Origin: an uncultured bacterium
GTDB lineage: Bacteria; Cyanobacteriota; Vampirovibrionia; Gastranaerophilales; Gastranaerophilaceae
Direction: 5' to 3'
DNA length: 64,000 bases
Assembly (NCBI GenBank): GCA_950022495.1
Contig: CATLLJ010000007.1
Location: 45,433-109,432 of the forward strand
Within the stretch, counting starts at the first letter, position 1. The number at the start of each line of letters is the position of its first letter. Position numbers and translations under genes: made by a program. Positions 1-8,255 of this stretch are shown piece by piece. A model generated the notes under the pieces. The model was not told the origin of the DNA and did no database searches. It saw nothing but the letters and a program-made list of their open reading frames with translations.

Positions 1-375
1 CATATCAGCACGTCCTACTATATTTAAAGATAATGGAAGCTGTCTTCCATTTGGAGTTACAACATGGTCAAAGTCAAGATATAGAATCGGACCTTTTGAC
101 ATTCTTTTTGCCGGAGTGATGCTTTTTATATTTCCTCTTACAATTGAACCCATTGGTAATATTACATCATCATCTTCCTTCTGGTCAGAAACTAACATTG
201 CAGTGAAGCTTGTACCTTCTGTGTTTAATGATGTATCAACCTGAGTCAGCATTTTCAATGATAGTTTTGTGCCTGCCGGAATTCTTTTTGTTTTAGCGTT
301 GCCGTTAAAAGGTGCAGCCAATGACAGTTGTGCTGTTAAAAACATTGTAAGTATTATTGATAATATTTTTTTCAT
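1..375 (-). CDS. Secreted hypothetical protein, 3' part beyond window
   Basis: An open frame of 125 codons runs from an ATG at 375 to the window edge, so the C-terminus is missing. The first 20 residues form a typical signal peptide (Lys-Lys, a hydrophobic stretch, then an LSLA-A cleavage-like site), so the protein is probably exported. The mature part is a soluble, beta-rich-looking sequence with a motif LPMGSIVRGNI. GAGAGGGA precedes the ATG at good spacing and supports this start. No family could be named with confidence. A hairpin with a T-tract lies upstream in its probable leader (440-463). Confidence 0.75.
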   Translation of the reverse strand, partial: MKKILSIILTMFLTAQLSLAAPFNGNAKTKRIPAGTKLSLKMLTQVDTSLNTEGTSFTAMLVSDQKEDDDVILPMGSIVRGNIKSITPAKRMSKGPILYLDFDHVVTPNGRQLPLSLNIVGRADM

Positions 376-439
376 AATTCTATCCCTCTCTTTTGAATTT
401 ATATTAGCACATGTTTAATAAGATGTAAAATTTTTTCAT

Positions 440-463
440 AAAAAAAAGAGGACAAATGTCCTC
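440..463 (-). terminator. Rho-independent terminator-like hairpin upstream of a minus-strand gene
   Basis: On the minus strand GAGGAC-ATTT-GTCCTC is followed directly by eight T residues, the form of an intrinsic terminator. No minus-strand gene ends just upstream, and the next one (start at 375) lies downstream, so it may sit in that gene's 5' leader as an attenuator or end a short RNA. Confidence 0.5.
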
Positions 464-599
464 ATTTGAATTAAGAATAGCTGGAAGTATGAAAAAGATT
501 AATTATATTAAACGTAATATATATTCATTTTCATATTCTCAAACTGTATAGTTTTATATTCACCTGTTGTATTAGTCTATGTGAAGTTTTATTTATGGT

Positions 600-628
600 T
601 TGAAAATTTGTTTTTTATAGTGTAAGAT
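600..628 (+). promoter_or_regulatory. Possible sigma70-type promoter for mtnP
   Basis: TTGAAA (600-605) is separated by 17 bases from TAAGAT (623-628), about 45 bases before the mtnP ATG. The -10 match is only moderate. The rest of 376-673 shows no gene. Confidence 0.3.
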
Positions 629-673
629 TGCTATATTCAAATAGTATAGTTATAAGACAAGGGGATAAAATTT

Positions 674-1474
674 ATGGAAATTCTAAATAAAGCAACAATT
701 GGTGTGTTTGGCGGTTCAGGTTTTTACAGCTTTTTAAAAGATATCGAAGAGATAAAAATTGATACACCATACGGTCCGACAAGTGACAGTGTATTTTTAG
801 GTAAAATTGGTGAACATAAGGTTGCATTTATGCCTCGTCATGGCAGAGATCATTCAATTCCGCCTCATTTAGTTAACTTTAGAGCAAATGTTTGGGCTAT
901 GAAGCATCTTGGTTGTAAAAGGGTAATTTCTCCTTGTGCTGCAGGTAGTTTACAAAAAGAAGTTAAACCGGGCGATTTTGTAATTTGTGATCAATTTGTA
1001 GATTGGACTGACGGAAGAAAAACAACATTTTTTGAAGGTCCTGTTGTACAGCATCCGTCACCGGCTGATCCATATTGCCCGGAATTAAGAGCACTTGCAA
1101 TTAAAACAGGTAAAGATTTAGGTATTACAATTCATGAAACCGGTACTGTTGTTGTTATAAACGGTCCTAGATTTTCTACAAAAGCTGAATCAGCTTTCTT
1201 TACTAAACAAGGCTGGCAGGTTATTAATATGACTGCATTTCCAGAAGCTTATCTTGTAAAAGAATTGGATATGTGTCCGTTAAATATTTCTTTAATCACA
1301 GATTATGATGCCGGTTTAGTCGGTGATGTTCCTCCGGTTTCTCACGAAGCTGTTATGGAAGTGTTTAATAATAATGTGGCTAATTTAAAATCTCTATTAT
1401 TTACTATGATAGAAAATATTCCGGCAGAGCAAAACAACTGTGATTGTCAGAATACAACAAAGTTAGATTTATAA
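674..1474 (+). CDS. mtnP: S-methyl-5'-thioadenosine phosphorylase family protein
   Basis: Purine nucleoside phosphorylase family 2, which cleaves methylthioadenosine with phosphate in methionine salvage and polyamine metabolism; cytosolic. The sequence shows the phosphate-binding GGSGFY near the N-terminus, PRHGRDHSIPPH around residue 55, INGPRFSTKAES around 163, and NMTAFPEA with TDYDAG further on. The two Asp residues of TDYD fit adenine-base recognition in MTAP enzymes, although some relatives prefer 6-oxopurines. The 266-residue length is normal. It is the first gene of a run continuing into two yggT genes and trkAH with small gaps, and AAGGGG lies just upstream of the ATG. Confidence 0.9.
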   Translation: MEILNKATIGVFGGSGFYSFLKDIEEIKIDTPYGPTSDSVFLGKIGEHKVAFMPRHGRDHSIPPHLVNFRANVWAMKHLGCKRVISPCAAGSLQKEVKPGDFVICDQFVDWTDGRKTTFFEGPVVQHPSPADPYCPELRALAIKTGKDLGITIHETGTVVVINGPRFSTKAESAFFTKQGWQVINMTAFPEAYLVKELDMCPLNISLITDYDAGLVGDVPPVSHEAVMEVFNNNVANLKSLLFTMIENIPAEQNNCDCQNTTKLDL

Positions 1475-1483
1475 GAGGATTTT

Positions 1484-1837
1484 ATGGCTAAGTTTATTGT
1501 ATTTTTTAACAGGCTGATAAATTTGTATTTATATTTTATTCTCGGAGCATGTCTGCTTTCGTGGGTTCCTAATATAAATCCGAATTATCCGTTGTTCCAT
1601 GCCATATTTACTGCTGCCGGTTTTTATATACTTCCGCCATTTATGGGATTATCATTTTCTCCGGCTTTAGTAATGCTTGCTTTAGGACTTGTCTCAGTTG
1701 GGCTTGTTAAAATTTATAATAAATTTTATGCACCGAAGGAAAAAGAAATTATTGTTCTTACACCTGAGGAATTTATAGAAAAAATAAATAAAGAGGCAGA
1801 AAAAACGAAAGAGGACTCAGAAGATGATAGCATATAA
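1484..1837 (+). CDS. YggT-like membrane protein with charged C-terminal tail
   Basis: A 117-residue protein with hydrophobic segments at about residues 5-27 and 45-75, then a highly charged Lys/Glu tail of about 35 residues. The N-terminal half has the same layout as the next gene (aromatic helix, a Trp-Pro turn, an Asn-Pro), so it is read as a divergent YggT-family member. YggT proteins are small inner-membrane proteins linked to envelope or thylakoid-type functions; the exact role is unknown. It starts 9 bases after mtnP, and its end overlaps the next yggT by 14 bases, suggesting translational coupling. Confidence 0.7.
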   Translation: MAKFIVFFNRLINLYLYFILGACLLSWVPNINPNYPLFHAIFTAAGFYILPPFMGLSFSPALVMLALGLVSVGLVKIYNKFYAPKEKEIIVLTPEEFIEKINKEAEKTKEDSEDDSI

Positions 1838-2120
1838 AATTATTGAAGCCATAGCAAATTGTTTTTATATATTTTTGTTGATGATTTTTGTACGCTGTTT
1901 ACTAACCTGGTTCCCGGGTATAAATTGGAATAATCCGATACTAAATGCCCTTCGTTCTTCTGTGGATTTGTATTTAGATTTGTTTAGAAAATTTATACCA
2001 CCTGTAGGACCTTTTGATTTATCACCAATTGTTGCAACATTTGTGTTGATATTTATTAGAAACGGTATACTTTACGGTGCGGTTTATATATTAGCAATGG
2101 CTGGTATGTTAGGAAAGTAG
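1824..2120 (+). CDS. yggT: YggT family membrane protein
   Basis: A 98-residue integral membrane protein with the YggT signature: an N-terminal helix, RCLLTWFPGINWNNP, then LFRKFIPPVGPFDLSPIVA and a second helix. This layout matches cyanobacterial and chloroplast CCB3/YggT proteins. It overlaps the preceding yggT-like gene by 14 bases and ends 4 bases before trkA, so it is probably co-expressed with the potassium uptake genes. The function of YggT is not settled; proposals include osmotic protection and membrane-protein assembly. Confidence 0.88.
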   Translation: MIAYKIIEAIANCFYIFLLMIFVRCLLTWFPGINWNNPILNALRSSVDLYLDLFRKFIPPVGPFDLSPIVATFVLIFIRNGILYGAVYILAMAGMLGK

Positions 2121-2124
2121 AGAT

Positions 2125-3465
2125 ATGAAAATAGTAATTTATGGAGCAACAGAAGTAGGATGTCTTCTTGCTACAGAATTTTTTGAAGATCATGACATTA
2201 CTGTTATTGATAAGGAAGAGAATAGAACGGCAGAATTTGATAAGCTGGATATAAGTTTTGTGCATGGTAATGCAACAGATATCGGGGTCTTAAAATCTGC
2301 TGATATTATAAATTCTGATGTTTTTATTGCTTGTACAACACTTGATGAAGCAAATATAGTTGCATGCCTTTCTGCAAAAAAAATAAGCGGAATCAGAACA
2401 ATTTGTTTTGTTTCGAAAGAAGAATACAGAAATACAATGGAGCTTGATAAAACCGGAGATTACCTTGGTGATTTCTTCATTGATTATGTAATTTGGCCTG
2501 AAGCTCTGCTGACTCAAGAATTATTCAGGATTGTAACGGTTGCCCATGCTCTTGATGTTGAAAATTTTGCAGACGGAAAGGCAAGACTTTTAGAATATAA
2601 AGTAAAAGCCGGTTCTTCTATTGTAGGAAAAATGGTGAAAGATTGCGGATTTACGAAAGATACTATCATTGTTGGTATTAAGCGGGATAATTTACTGTTT
2701 ATACCTAATGGTCTAACTGAAATAAATCAGGATGATAAATTGATATTTATGGGAACTTCTCATTCCTTAGATATTCTTGCTGGTACATTCTTCCATGAAA
2801 AAGAACAGGTTAAATCAGTTACTGTTATCGGCGGCGGCAATGTAGGCTATATGCTTGCGAAAAATCTTGAAGATGTAAAAATTAAAACTAAAATTATAGA
2901 AAAAGATTATGAACGCTGTGAATTTTTAGCGGAAGAACTGCATAAAACTCTTGTAATAAATGGGGATGGTACTAATTTAAAACTTCTTGATGAAGAAGAA
3001 ATCGGTGAGTCTGATGTTGTTATTTCTGTTACAAATAACGATGAAAGAAATCTTTTATGTTCACTACTTGTTAAACAGTTAGGAGTAAAACGTGTAATTT
3101 CAAGAGTTTCTAAAGTTTTAAATATTCCTCTTTTTGAAAAAGTCGGTATTGATATTGCAGTATCTCCAAAAACTTCAGCTATAAATGAAGTAAGAAACGA
3201 TATTGATGAAACTAATGTTGATATTTTAGCAACAGTTGAACAAGGGGAAGCTGAAGTTCTTGAAATTCCTGTAAATCCTGATTTTGGGGGAAAACGCATA
3301 ATGGATTTAAGATTTCCGGCTCCGGCAATTGTTGGGATTATTCAGCGAAGAAATCATGTAATTATTCCGAAAGGTGATACTCAAATTAGGGAAAATGATA
3401 TTCTTATAATATTTACCAAGGCTGATACTGCGGAAAAAGTTAAAGAGTATTTTAAGGTAGTGTAG
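2125..3465 (+). CDS. trkA: Trk potassium uptake NAD-binding subunit TrkA
   Basis: A 446-residue peripheral regulator of the Trk K+ uptake channel that binds NAD(H) or ATP and gates TrkH. It shows the duplicated TrkA build: a first Rossmann domain starting IYGATEVGCLLA, a TrkA_C domain at roughly residues 140-220, a second Rossmann domain starting VIGGGNVGYML (about residue 234), and a final TrkA_C domain. Acidic residues close each beta-2 strand (VIDKEE and IIEKDY), as expected for NAD binding. It lies 4 bases after yggT and one base before trkH. Confidence 0.95.
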   Translation: MKIVIYGATEVGCLLATEFFEDHDITVIDKEENRTAEFDKLDISFVHGNATDIGVLKSADIINSDVFIACTTLDEANIVACLSAKKISGIRTICFVSKEEYRNTMELDKTGDYLGDFFIDYVIWPEALLTQELFRIVTVAHALDVENFADGKARLLEYKVKAGSSIVGKMVKDCGFTKDTIIVGIKRDNLLFIPNGLTEINQDDKLIFMGTSHSLDILAGTFFHEKEQVKSVTVIGGGNVGYMLAKNLEDVKIKTKIIEKDYERCEFLAEELHKTLVINGDGTNLKLLDEEEIGESDVVISVTNNDERNLLCSLLVKQLGVKRVISRVSKVLNIPLFEKVGIDIAVSPKTSAINEVRNDIDETNVDILATVEQGEAEVLEIPVNPDFGGKRIMDLRFPAPAIVGIIQRRNHVIIPKGDTQIRENDILIIFTKADTAEKVKEYFKVV

Positions 3466-3466
3466 G

Positions 3467-4927
3467 ATGCGATTAAGTTATATAACAAAGGCTCTAAGTT
3501 TAATTTTGAAAGATATAGGACTGGTTGTTTTTATACCGGTTATTATCGCACTATATTACCAGGATTTTAATTCAAGTTTGCCTTTTATAACTACAGGATT
3601 TATTACTTTATTTACAAGCTGCCTGTTAAATAGAGCAGTAAAACATTCTTCAGTTGAATCATTAAATGATATTAAAAAATCGGAAGCTTTGATGATTGTA
3701 TCTCTGGCATGGCTTGTGTTTGCTCTTGTTTCTACAATTCCGTATCTGTTTTTCGGATTAAGTCCGATTGATTCACTTTTTGAAGCTGTTTCTGGAATTA
3801 CAACGACAGGAGCAACCGTATTGCAGAGGTTTGATTATCCAAAGGCAATGATGTTCTGGCGTTCTTTTACTCAGTGGCTTGGCGGTATGGGAATTATCGT
3901 GTTGTTCGTTGCCATTTTACCACAGTTTGCGGTTGCAGGAAGGCAAATGTTCTTTGCTGAGGCTCCGGGACCAACGGAAGATAAATTTACCCCAAGGATT
4001 AAGAATACCGCATCTGCACTGTGGGTAGTTTATGCTGGTTTGACTTTGTTATGTATTTTTTGTTTATGGCTTGCAGGCATGAATCCGTTTGATGCTGTTT
4101 GTAATTCATTGTCAACTTTATCTGCAGGCGGTTTCTCTCCAAATCCGGAAAGTATTCAAGGGTATCATTCTGAAGTAATAAATTGGATAATTATTATATT
4201 TATGTTTATTGCAGGTACGAGTTTTGTTCTGCAATCAAGAGTATTAACAAAGAGAAAATTATCGTTATTCTGGAAAAGTGAAGAATTTAGAGTATATTTA
4301 TTTACGCTGTTATTTTTTTCAGGATTGCTGGGTGTAAATTTAATTGTTCATCATAGTTATAATTTTTATCATTCGATTACTTCTGCGTTTTATCAAGTTT
4401 TAGCAGTCGCAACATCTACGGGAAGTTCCAGTGATGATTACCACCAGTGGTGTTTTTCTGCAAAATTACTATTGTTTATGTGTATGTTTATATCGTCTTG
4501 TTCAGGTTCAGCAGGTGGTGGTATCAAAATTACACGTTGGATATTGATTTTTAAATATATAAAGAATGAATTGTATAAAATTCTTCATCCAAATGCTGTT
4601 TTGACTATCAAAATTGATGGTAAAGTTGTAGCCTTTGATGTATTGAGACAAACTTTGTTTTTCGTATTTTGTTATTTTGGTATAGCTGCACTTATTGCAT
4701 TTTTACTTACCTGGATTGAGCAGGATATTGTCATTGGTGTAACTGCATCTATCTCGGCTATAGGTGATATTGGCCCAGGGTTCGGAACCACTATTGGTCC
4801 GATGGGTAATTATTCGTCTCTGCATTCAATTTCAAAATTCCTGTATATTTCATTAATGCTAATCGGGCGTCTGGAAATTATACCTTTCCTTGTTTTATTC
4901 CATAAAGATTTTTGGAGGATTAAATAA
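3467..4927 (+). CDS. trkH: Trk potassium uptake channel subunit TrkH
   Basis: A 486-residue polytopic membrane protein of the TrkH/KtrB superfamily that carries K+ through the inner membrane with TrkA. The four pore loops are visible as TTTGATV, TLSAGGFS, ATSTGSS and AIGDIGPG, each with the selectivity-filter glycine. SGSAGGGIKITR matches the intramembrane-loop region. It follows trkA with a single-base gap and ends the operon; an inverted repeat follows 15 bases after the stop. Confidence 0.95.
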   Translation: MRLSYITKALSLILKDIGLVVFIPVIIALYYQDFNSSLPFITTGFITLFTSCLLNRAVKHSSVESLNDIKKSEALMIVSLAWLVFALVSTIPYLFFGLSPIDSLFEAVSGITTTGATVLQRFDYPKAMMFWRSFTQWLGGMGIIVLFVAILPQFAVAGRQMFFAEAPGPTEDKFTPRIKNTASALWVVYAGLTLLCIFCLWLAGMNPFDAVCNSLSTLSAGGFSPNPESIQGYHSEVINWIIIIFMFIAGTSFVLQSRVLTKRKLSLFWKSEEFRVYLFTLLFFSGLLGVNLIVHHSYNFYHSITSAFYQVLAVATSTGSSSDDYHQWCFSAKLLLFMCMFISSCSGSAGGGIKITRWILIFKYIKNELYKILHPNAVLTIKIDGKVVAFDVLRQTLFFVFCYFGIAALIAFLLTWIEQDIVIGVTASISAIGDIGPGFGTTIGPMGNYSSLHSISKFLYISLMLIGRLEIIPFLVLFHKDFWRIK

Positions 4928-4942
4928 GTTTCAATACAACAA

Positions 4943-4972
4943 TAGAAGCCCCCGAATATTCGAGGGCTTCTA
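4943..4972 (+). terminator. Hairpin terminator after trkH
   Basis: TAGAAGCCC and GGGCTTCTA form a 9-bp stem continued by a CGAATATTCG palindrome. The following T-run is weak (TAATGTGTTT). It lies between trkH and the convergent RHH gene and could serve either strand. Confidence 0.6.
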
Positions 4973-5017
4973 TAATGTGTTTCCCAAATCTGTTTCGCCT
5001 TTTTTCCTTACCACTGA

Positions 5018-5206
5018 TTAACTCAACAACGACTCAAGCAAATTAGCATTTTGGAGTGCTCCTGTTGATTCTTTGATTTTTTGCTTGTAGATGTACGTTC
5101 TCAAAGCTTCTCTAATTAGTTCACTTCTAGAACGATTTTCGCCGTCTGCAACCTGATCGATTCTGTTTAAAAATTCTTCAGGCATTGAAATCAATACTCT
5201 CGCCAT
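5018..5206 (-). CDS. Ribbon-helix-helix (CopG-type) DNA-binding protein
   Basis: A 62-residue protein that begins with the RHH beta strand ARVLISMPEEF, followed by two helices containing NRSRSELIREALRTYI, the pattern of CopG/Arc-type repressors and antitoxins. AAGGAGA precedes the ATG. No toxin gene is adjacent: upstream lies the end of the UbiA gene and downstream the trkH terminator. It is therefore read as a stand-alone regulator or orphan antitoxin. The 193-base gap to the UbiA gene carries no gene. Confidence 0.85.
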   Translation of the reverse strand: MARVLISMPEEFLNRIDQVADGENRSRSELIREALRTYIYKQKIKESTGALQNANLLESLLS

Positions 5207-5399
5207 ATATTCTCCTTTTTTTACTAATATTTAAATCGCTTACATATATATAAAAAAAAGTTCTTATAAAAAAGTGCTATTTTGTATCTATAAAATATAT
5301 ACTAAATTTTAAAATCCCCTCATAGTCTGGGTTTTGCATGTTGTTTTAACTTAATATTTCGTTACATAAGACATTTTTTGCTAAGTTTTTACATGCCTT

Positions 5400-6380
5400 T
5401 TAGGCTAAAAGAATTGCAATACATGTTAGAAGCATGAACAAGGTTGAAATATTTCTGGAGTAGAGAAATCTAAAGTAAAATGGTGCGTCGGATGTTTCTT
5501 TAATTTTATCCCAGTTATCAATTGGATGATGCCAGAAATGTAATTGGGGCATGTTATTTTTGTCGTTGTTGTAATTTTTTAGTGCATTATATAAATCAAT
5601 TATCATAGGCAATGTAAGCCATGGTAAAAAGTATGCATAGTTGTTTGTTTTTATTCCAAGCCATCCAATTGTTAGAAATCCTGTAATATAAAAAACGAGT
5701 ATAAAATTCAATGCATTGGATTTTGTTCTTAGCAACAGGCAGAGAGTCTTTTTATGAGAGGTTTTATCGGCATCAAAATCCATAAGCATGTGAGTGTAAA
5801 GAATAGTATTTGTAAAAAGTGCACATGCAAATGATAGAATTAGTACATCTATTGAAAATGTTTTGCACATTACATAATAAACCCCTTCAAATAATAGAGG
5901 ACCATACGCGATTATTACTGCGATTTCGCCTAATCCATTCTGTGATAATTTTGGATAACTGACAGCAATTAATAATCCAATTATCGCTAAATATATTACA
6001 TCTTTTCCTGATGCAAAAAATAAGAATACGCCTATAACTCCGGCACAAGCAAGAAACCTTATTATTGTATTTCTCAAATCATTTATTGTAACAAGATTAT
6101 TTTTTAAGTATGCACATTTAAATCCTTTTGTTTGGTTTTGGCATTCTTCATTTTTAACAAGCACCTTATAATCAAAATAATCATCAATAAGGTTTGTTGC
6201 CATGTGCACAAGTGAAATTCCTACGAGGGCAACTATTCCTAGAATGGCATTTCCATTATGTTTTAGTGCATATATAAATATTACAATCCAGCTTAACACT
6301 GTAATCGGCAAGGTATATAACCTTGCACAATTCAACCAGAATATAAAATTTTTAAAAGTGTTTCTTACGCTAGATATCAT
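5400..6380 (-). CDS. UbiA-family prenyltransferase (MenA-like)
   Basis: A 326-residue integral membrane protein with about eight hydrophobic helices. Both Asp-rich motifs of the UbiA superfamily are present: NLIDDYFDYK (residues 63-72) and DFDADK (201-206), which bind Mg2+-prenyl diphosphate. The first motif resembles that of MenA, the dihydroxynaphthoate polyprenyltransferase, but no menaquinone gene is nearby, so the acceptor is unknown. A Cys-containing hydrophilic stretch (about 76-92) follows motif one and is unusual in length. It is last in an operon with nanE, a ROK kinase and a small ORF, one base after the latter. Confidence 0.85.
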   Translation of the reverse strand: MISSVRNTFKNFIFWLNCARLYTLPITVLSWIVIFIYALKHNGNAILGIVALVGISLVHMATNLIDDYFDYKVLVKNEECQNQTKGFKCAYLKNNLVTINDLRNTIIRFLACAGVIGVFLFFASGKDVIYLAIIGLLIAVSYPKLSQNGLGEIAVIIAYGPLLFEGVYYVMCKTFSIDVLILSFACALFTNTILYTHMLMDFDADKTSHKKTLCLLLRTKSNALNFILVFYITGFLTIGWLGIKTNNYAYFLPWLTLPMIIDLYNALKNYNNDKNNMPQLHFWHHPIDNWDKIKETSDAPFYFRFLYSRNISTLFMLLTCIAILLA

Positions 6381-6381
6381 T

Positions 6382-6603
6382 TTATTTAAAAATATTTTTC
6401 ATTGCTACAACCGCTTCGTAACTGGCTCCGGCTTCAAGAATTTCTTCCGCGGAAAGTCCAAACATTGTAATTAAGTTGTGAGCTTCTGTATTTTTATTAC
6501 AATTGAGATATTTTACAGTCTCAACTATGGCATCACTGCGGCTAATTTTAGTGATTTGATCATTTATACCTTTTCTGAAAATTCTAGATTTAGATTTTCC
6601 CAT
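6382..6603 (-). CDS. Small basic hypothetical protein
   Basis: A 73-residue protein with a basic N-terminus (GKSKSRIFRKG) and a helical C-terminal half. Its start overlaps the stop of the ROK kinase gene by one base (TAATG), and its stop lies one base from the UbiA gene start, so it is clearly inside the operon. No transmembrane segment or known domain was recognised. Function unknown. Confidence 0.7.
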   Translation of the reverse strand: MGKSKSRIFRKGINDQITKISRSDAIVETVKYLNCNKNTEAHNLITMFGLSAEEILEAGASYEAVVAMKNIFK

Positions 6604-7481
6604 TATATACCGCCTTTTTCAAAGGCAAGTAAGGCTGCCCCGATCATTCCTGCATAATTTCCTGCAGTTGCTTTGTAAACTTTTGTAGGTGTTGTTACTA
6701 TTTCTGAATTAACCGCCTGTTCAATTGTTTCGGTATTTACAAATTCAGCAAGTGAACCTGATAGTACTATGCAATCAGGATCAAATAGATTTGCAAGACC
6801 AATAAGCCCATTTATAATATCGTTTTGCCAGGAGTTAAATACTTCAATGTATTTATTATCGTTTTGTTTAACTCCATTAATAACATCATAAGTTGTAATG
6901 TTTTTATTATTAAGCATTTCCTCTGCTGTTATTTTTAATCCTGTACCGGAAGCGTATATTTCAAAACAATCCCAGGAACCGCATGTGCATTTCCGTCTTT
7001 TATCTGAATACATTTTAAAATGCATTTCTCCAGCAGCTCCGTTTTGCCCTTTTAAAATTTGATTATTTATTATAATACCGCCGCCAACGCCTGTACCTAA
7101 GGTTACCATAACAGAAACGGAGGTATTTTTTGATGCTCCAATTTTATATTCAGCCCATGCTGCACAATTTGCATCATTTTCAATGAATACAGGTTTTGTT
7201 GTAAGAGATGCGAAATTCATTCTAGGATATTCTTTTGCTATATTGCCTGTTGACCCTACTATCCCCGAATTTTGGTTGTTAACAGCTCCGCAGGTTGAAA
7301 ACGCAATAATATCAACATTATCTTCGTGTTTTTTTATAATATTTTCAAAGGTTTGTTTGATTTCGCTAAATGTTTTAGGAGTCGGATATTTTTCAATTTC
7401 AGAAATAATTTCTCCGTTTTCATTAATAATTGCACAATATATTTTTGTACCGCCAACATCTATGGCAAGTGCTTTTGTCAT
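6603..7481 (-). CDS. nanK: ROK-family sugar kinase, probable N-acetylmannosamine kinase
   Basis: A 292-residue ROK protein. The N-terminal phosphate-binding LAIDVGGTK, the mid-region GTGVGGGIIINN and the zinc site CTCGSWDC are present. A His in GEMHF lies at the usual fourth zinc-ligand position, and the catalytic Asp lies in ENDANCAA. The adjacent upstream gene is nanE, two bases away, which argues that the substrate is ManNAc, giving ManNAc-6-phosphate for NanE. ROK specificity cannot be read from sequence alone; glucose is the alternative. Confidence 0.8.
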   Translation of the reverse strand: MTKALAIDVGGTKIYCAIINENGEIISEIEKYPTPKTFSEIKQTFENIIKKHEDNVDIIAFSTCGAVNNQNSGIVGSTGNIAKEYPRMNFASLTTKPVFIENDANCAAWAEYKIGASKNTSVSVMVTLGTGVGGGIIINNQILKGQNGAAGEMHFKMYSDKRRKCTCGSWDCFEIYASGTGLKITAEEMLNNKNITTYDVINGVKQNDNKYIEVFNSWQNDIINGLIGLANLFDPDCIVLSGSLAEFVNTETIEQAVNSEIVTTPTKVYKATAGNYAGMIGAALLAFEKGGI

Positions 7482-7483
7482 AA

Positions 7484-8179
7484 CTACCCCTTATCTCTGA
7501 ATACAAATCTTTTAGTAATAAGCTGTGGTCTTGTTATTGCAGACCCGATTACTACGCAGTGTGCTCCAATTTCAAAAGCTTTATTAACCTGTTCGGGTTC
7601 CCAGATTCTGCCTTCTAATACTACAGGTAAGTTTGTGTTTTCTACAAGTTGTTTTAATAACTCAAAATCAGGTTCTTTCGACGGGGAATTTACGGATTCT
7701 AGTGTATAACCTGCAAGTGTTGTTGATAAAATATCAGCTCCAGCTTCTTCAGCTTTTAAACCTTCTTCTAATGTAGATATATCTGCCATAGCAAGTTTTT
7801 TATTTATATGAATAAATTTTATAAGATCTTTTAATTTTTCATTATTAGGTCTTTTTCGTTGTGTTCCGTCCATAGCAATAATGTCTGCTCCGGCTTCAAT
7901 GAGTTCAATTACATCTTTTAAGGTCGGTGTAATATAGACAATTTCTTTCCAATTTTTTGGAATGATATTTGGTTTTGTTAACCCGATTACAGGAACACTG
8001 AATAGTCGTTTGGCATTTCTTACATCTCTAGCTCCTGCAACTCTTAGTGCTCCGGCTCCGCCGGTTACTACAGATTTCATCATAGCAGCCATGCATTTTT
8101 CAAGATAAAGCGGTTCTGATGGCATAGCCTGAACTGATACTACAACGGTTCCCTTAATTTTATTTAAAACATTATTCAT
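7484..8179 (-). CDS. nanE: N-acylglucosamine-6-phosphate 2-epimerase NanE
   Basis: A 231-residue TIM-barrel enzyme that converts ManNAc-6-phosphate to GlcNAc-6-phosphate in sialic acid and amino-sugar catabolism. Family features include VSVQAMPSEPL at the N-terminus, the catalytic Lys in GLTKPN, DGTQRKRP, MADISTLEEG and LEGRIWEPEQ, and a C-terminal GSAITRPQ phosphate loop. It heads a four-gene operon. No Shine-Dalgarno sequence is visible, and a TATAAT box lies only six bases before the ATG (8186-8191), suggesting a leaderless transcript. NagA, which would take the product further, is encoded at 51028. Confidence 0.93.
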   Translation of the reverse strand: MNNVLNKIKGTVVVSVQAMPSEPLYLEKCMAAMMKSVVTGGAGALRVAGARDVRNAKRLFSVPVIGLTKPNIIPKNWKEIVYITPTLKDVIELIEAGADIIAMDGTQRKRPNNEKLKDLIKFIHINKKLAMADISTLEEGLKAEEAGADILSTTLAGYTLESVNSPSKEPDFELLKQLVENTNLPVVLEGRIWEPEQVNKAFEIGAHCVVIGSAITRPQLITKRFVFRDKG

Positions 8180-8185
8180 ACATGA

Positions 8186-8191
8186 ATTATA
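8186..8191 (-). promoter_or_regulatory. -10 element immediately before nanE (leaderless start)
   Basis: TATAAT on the minus strand ends six bases before the nanE ATG, placing the expected transcript start at the start codon. No clear -35 was found. Confidence 0.35.
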
Positions 8192-8215
8192 TATTAAACA
8201 AAAGTTTTTGCATTA

Positions 8216-8224
8216 TGGTATAAT
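8216..8224 (+). promoter_or_regulatory. Extended -10 promoter for the M16 peptidase gene
   Basis: TGGTATAAT is a perfect extended -10 element. It gives a leader of about 25 bases containing AGAGGAAG before the ATG at 8256. No good -35 is seen, as is common with extended -10 promoters. Confidence 0.6.
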
Positions 8225-8255
8225 AAATGTATTAACATAAAGAGGAAGCTGTATT

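Noticed and set aside
5018..5206. Toxin-antitoxin module
   Set aside because: The RHH protein is antitoxin-like, but no small toxin-type ORF lies directly up- or downstream on the same strand.
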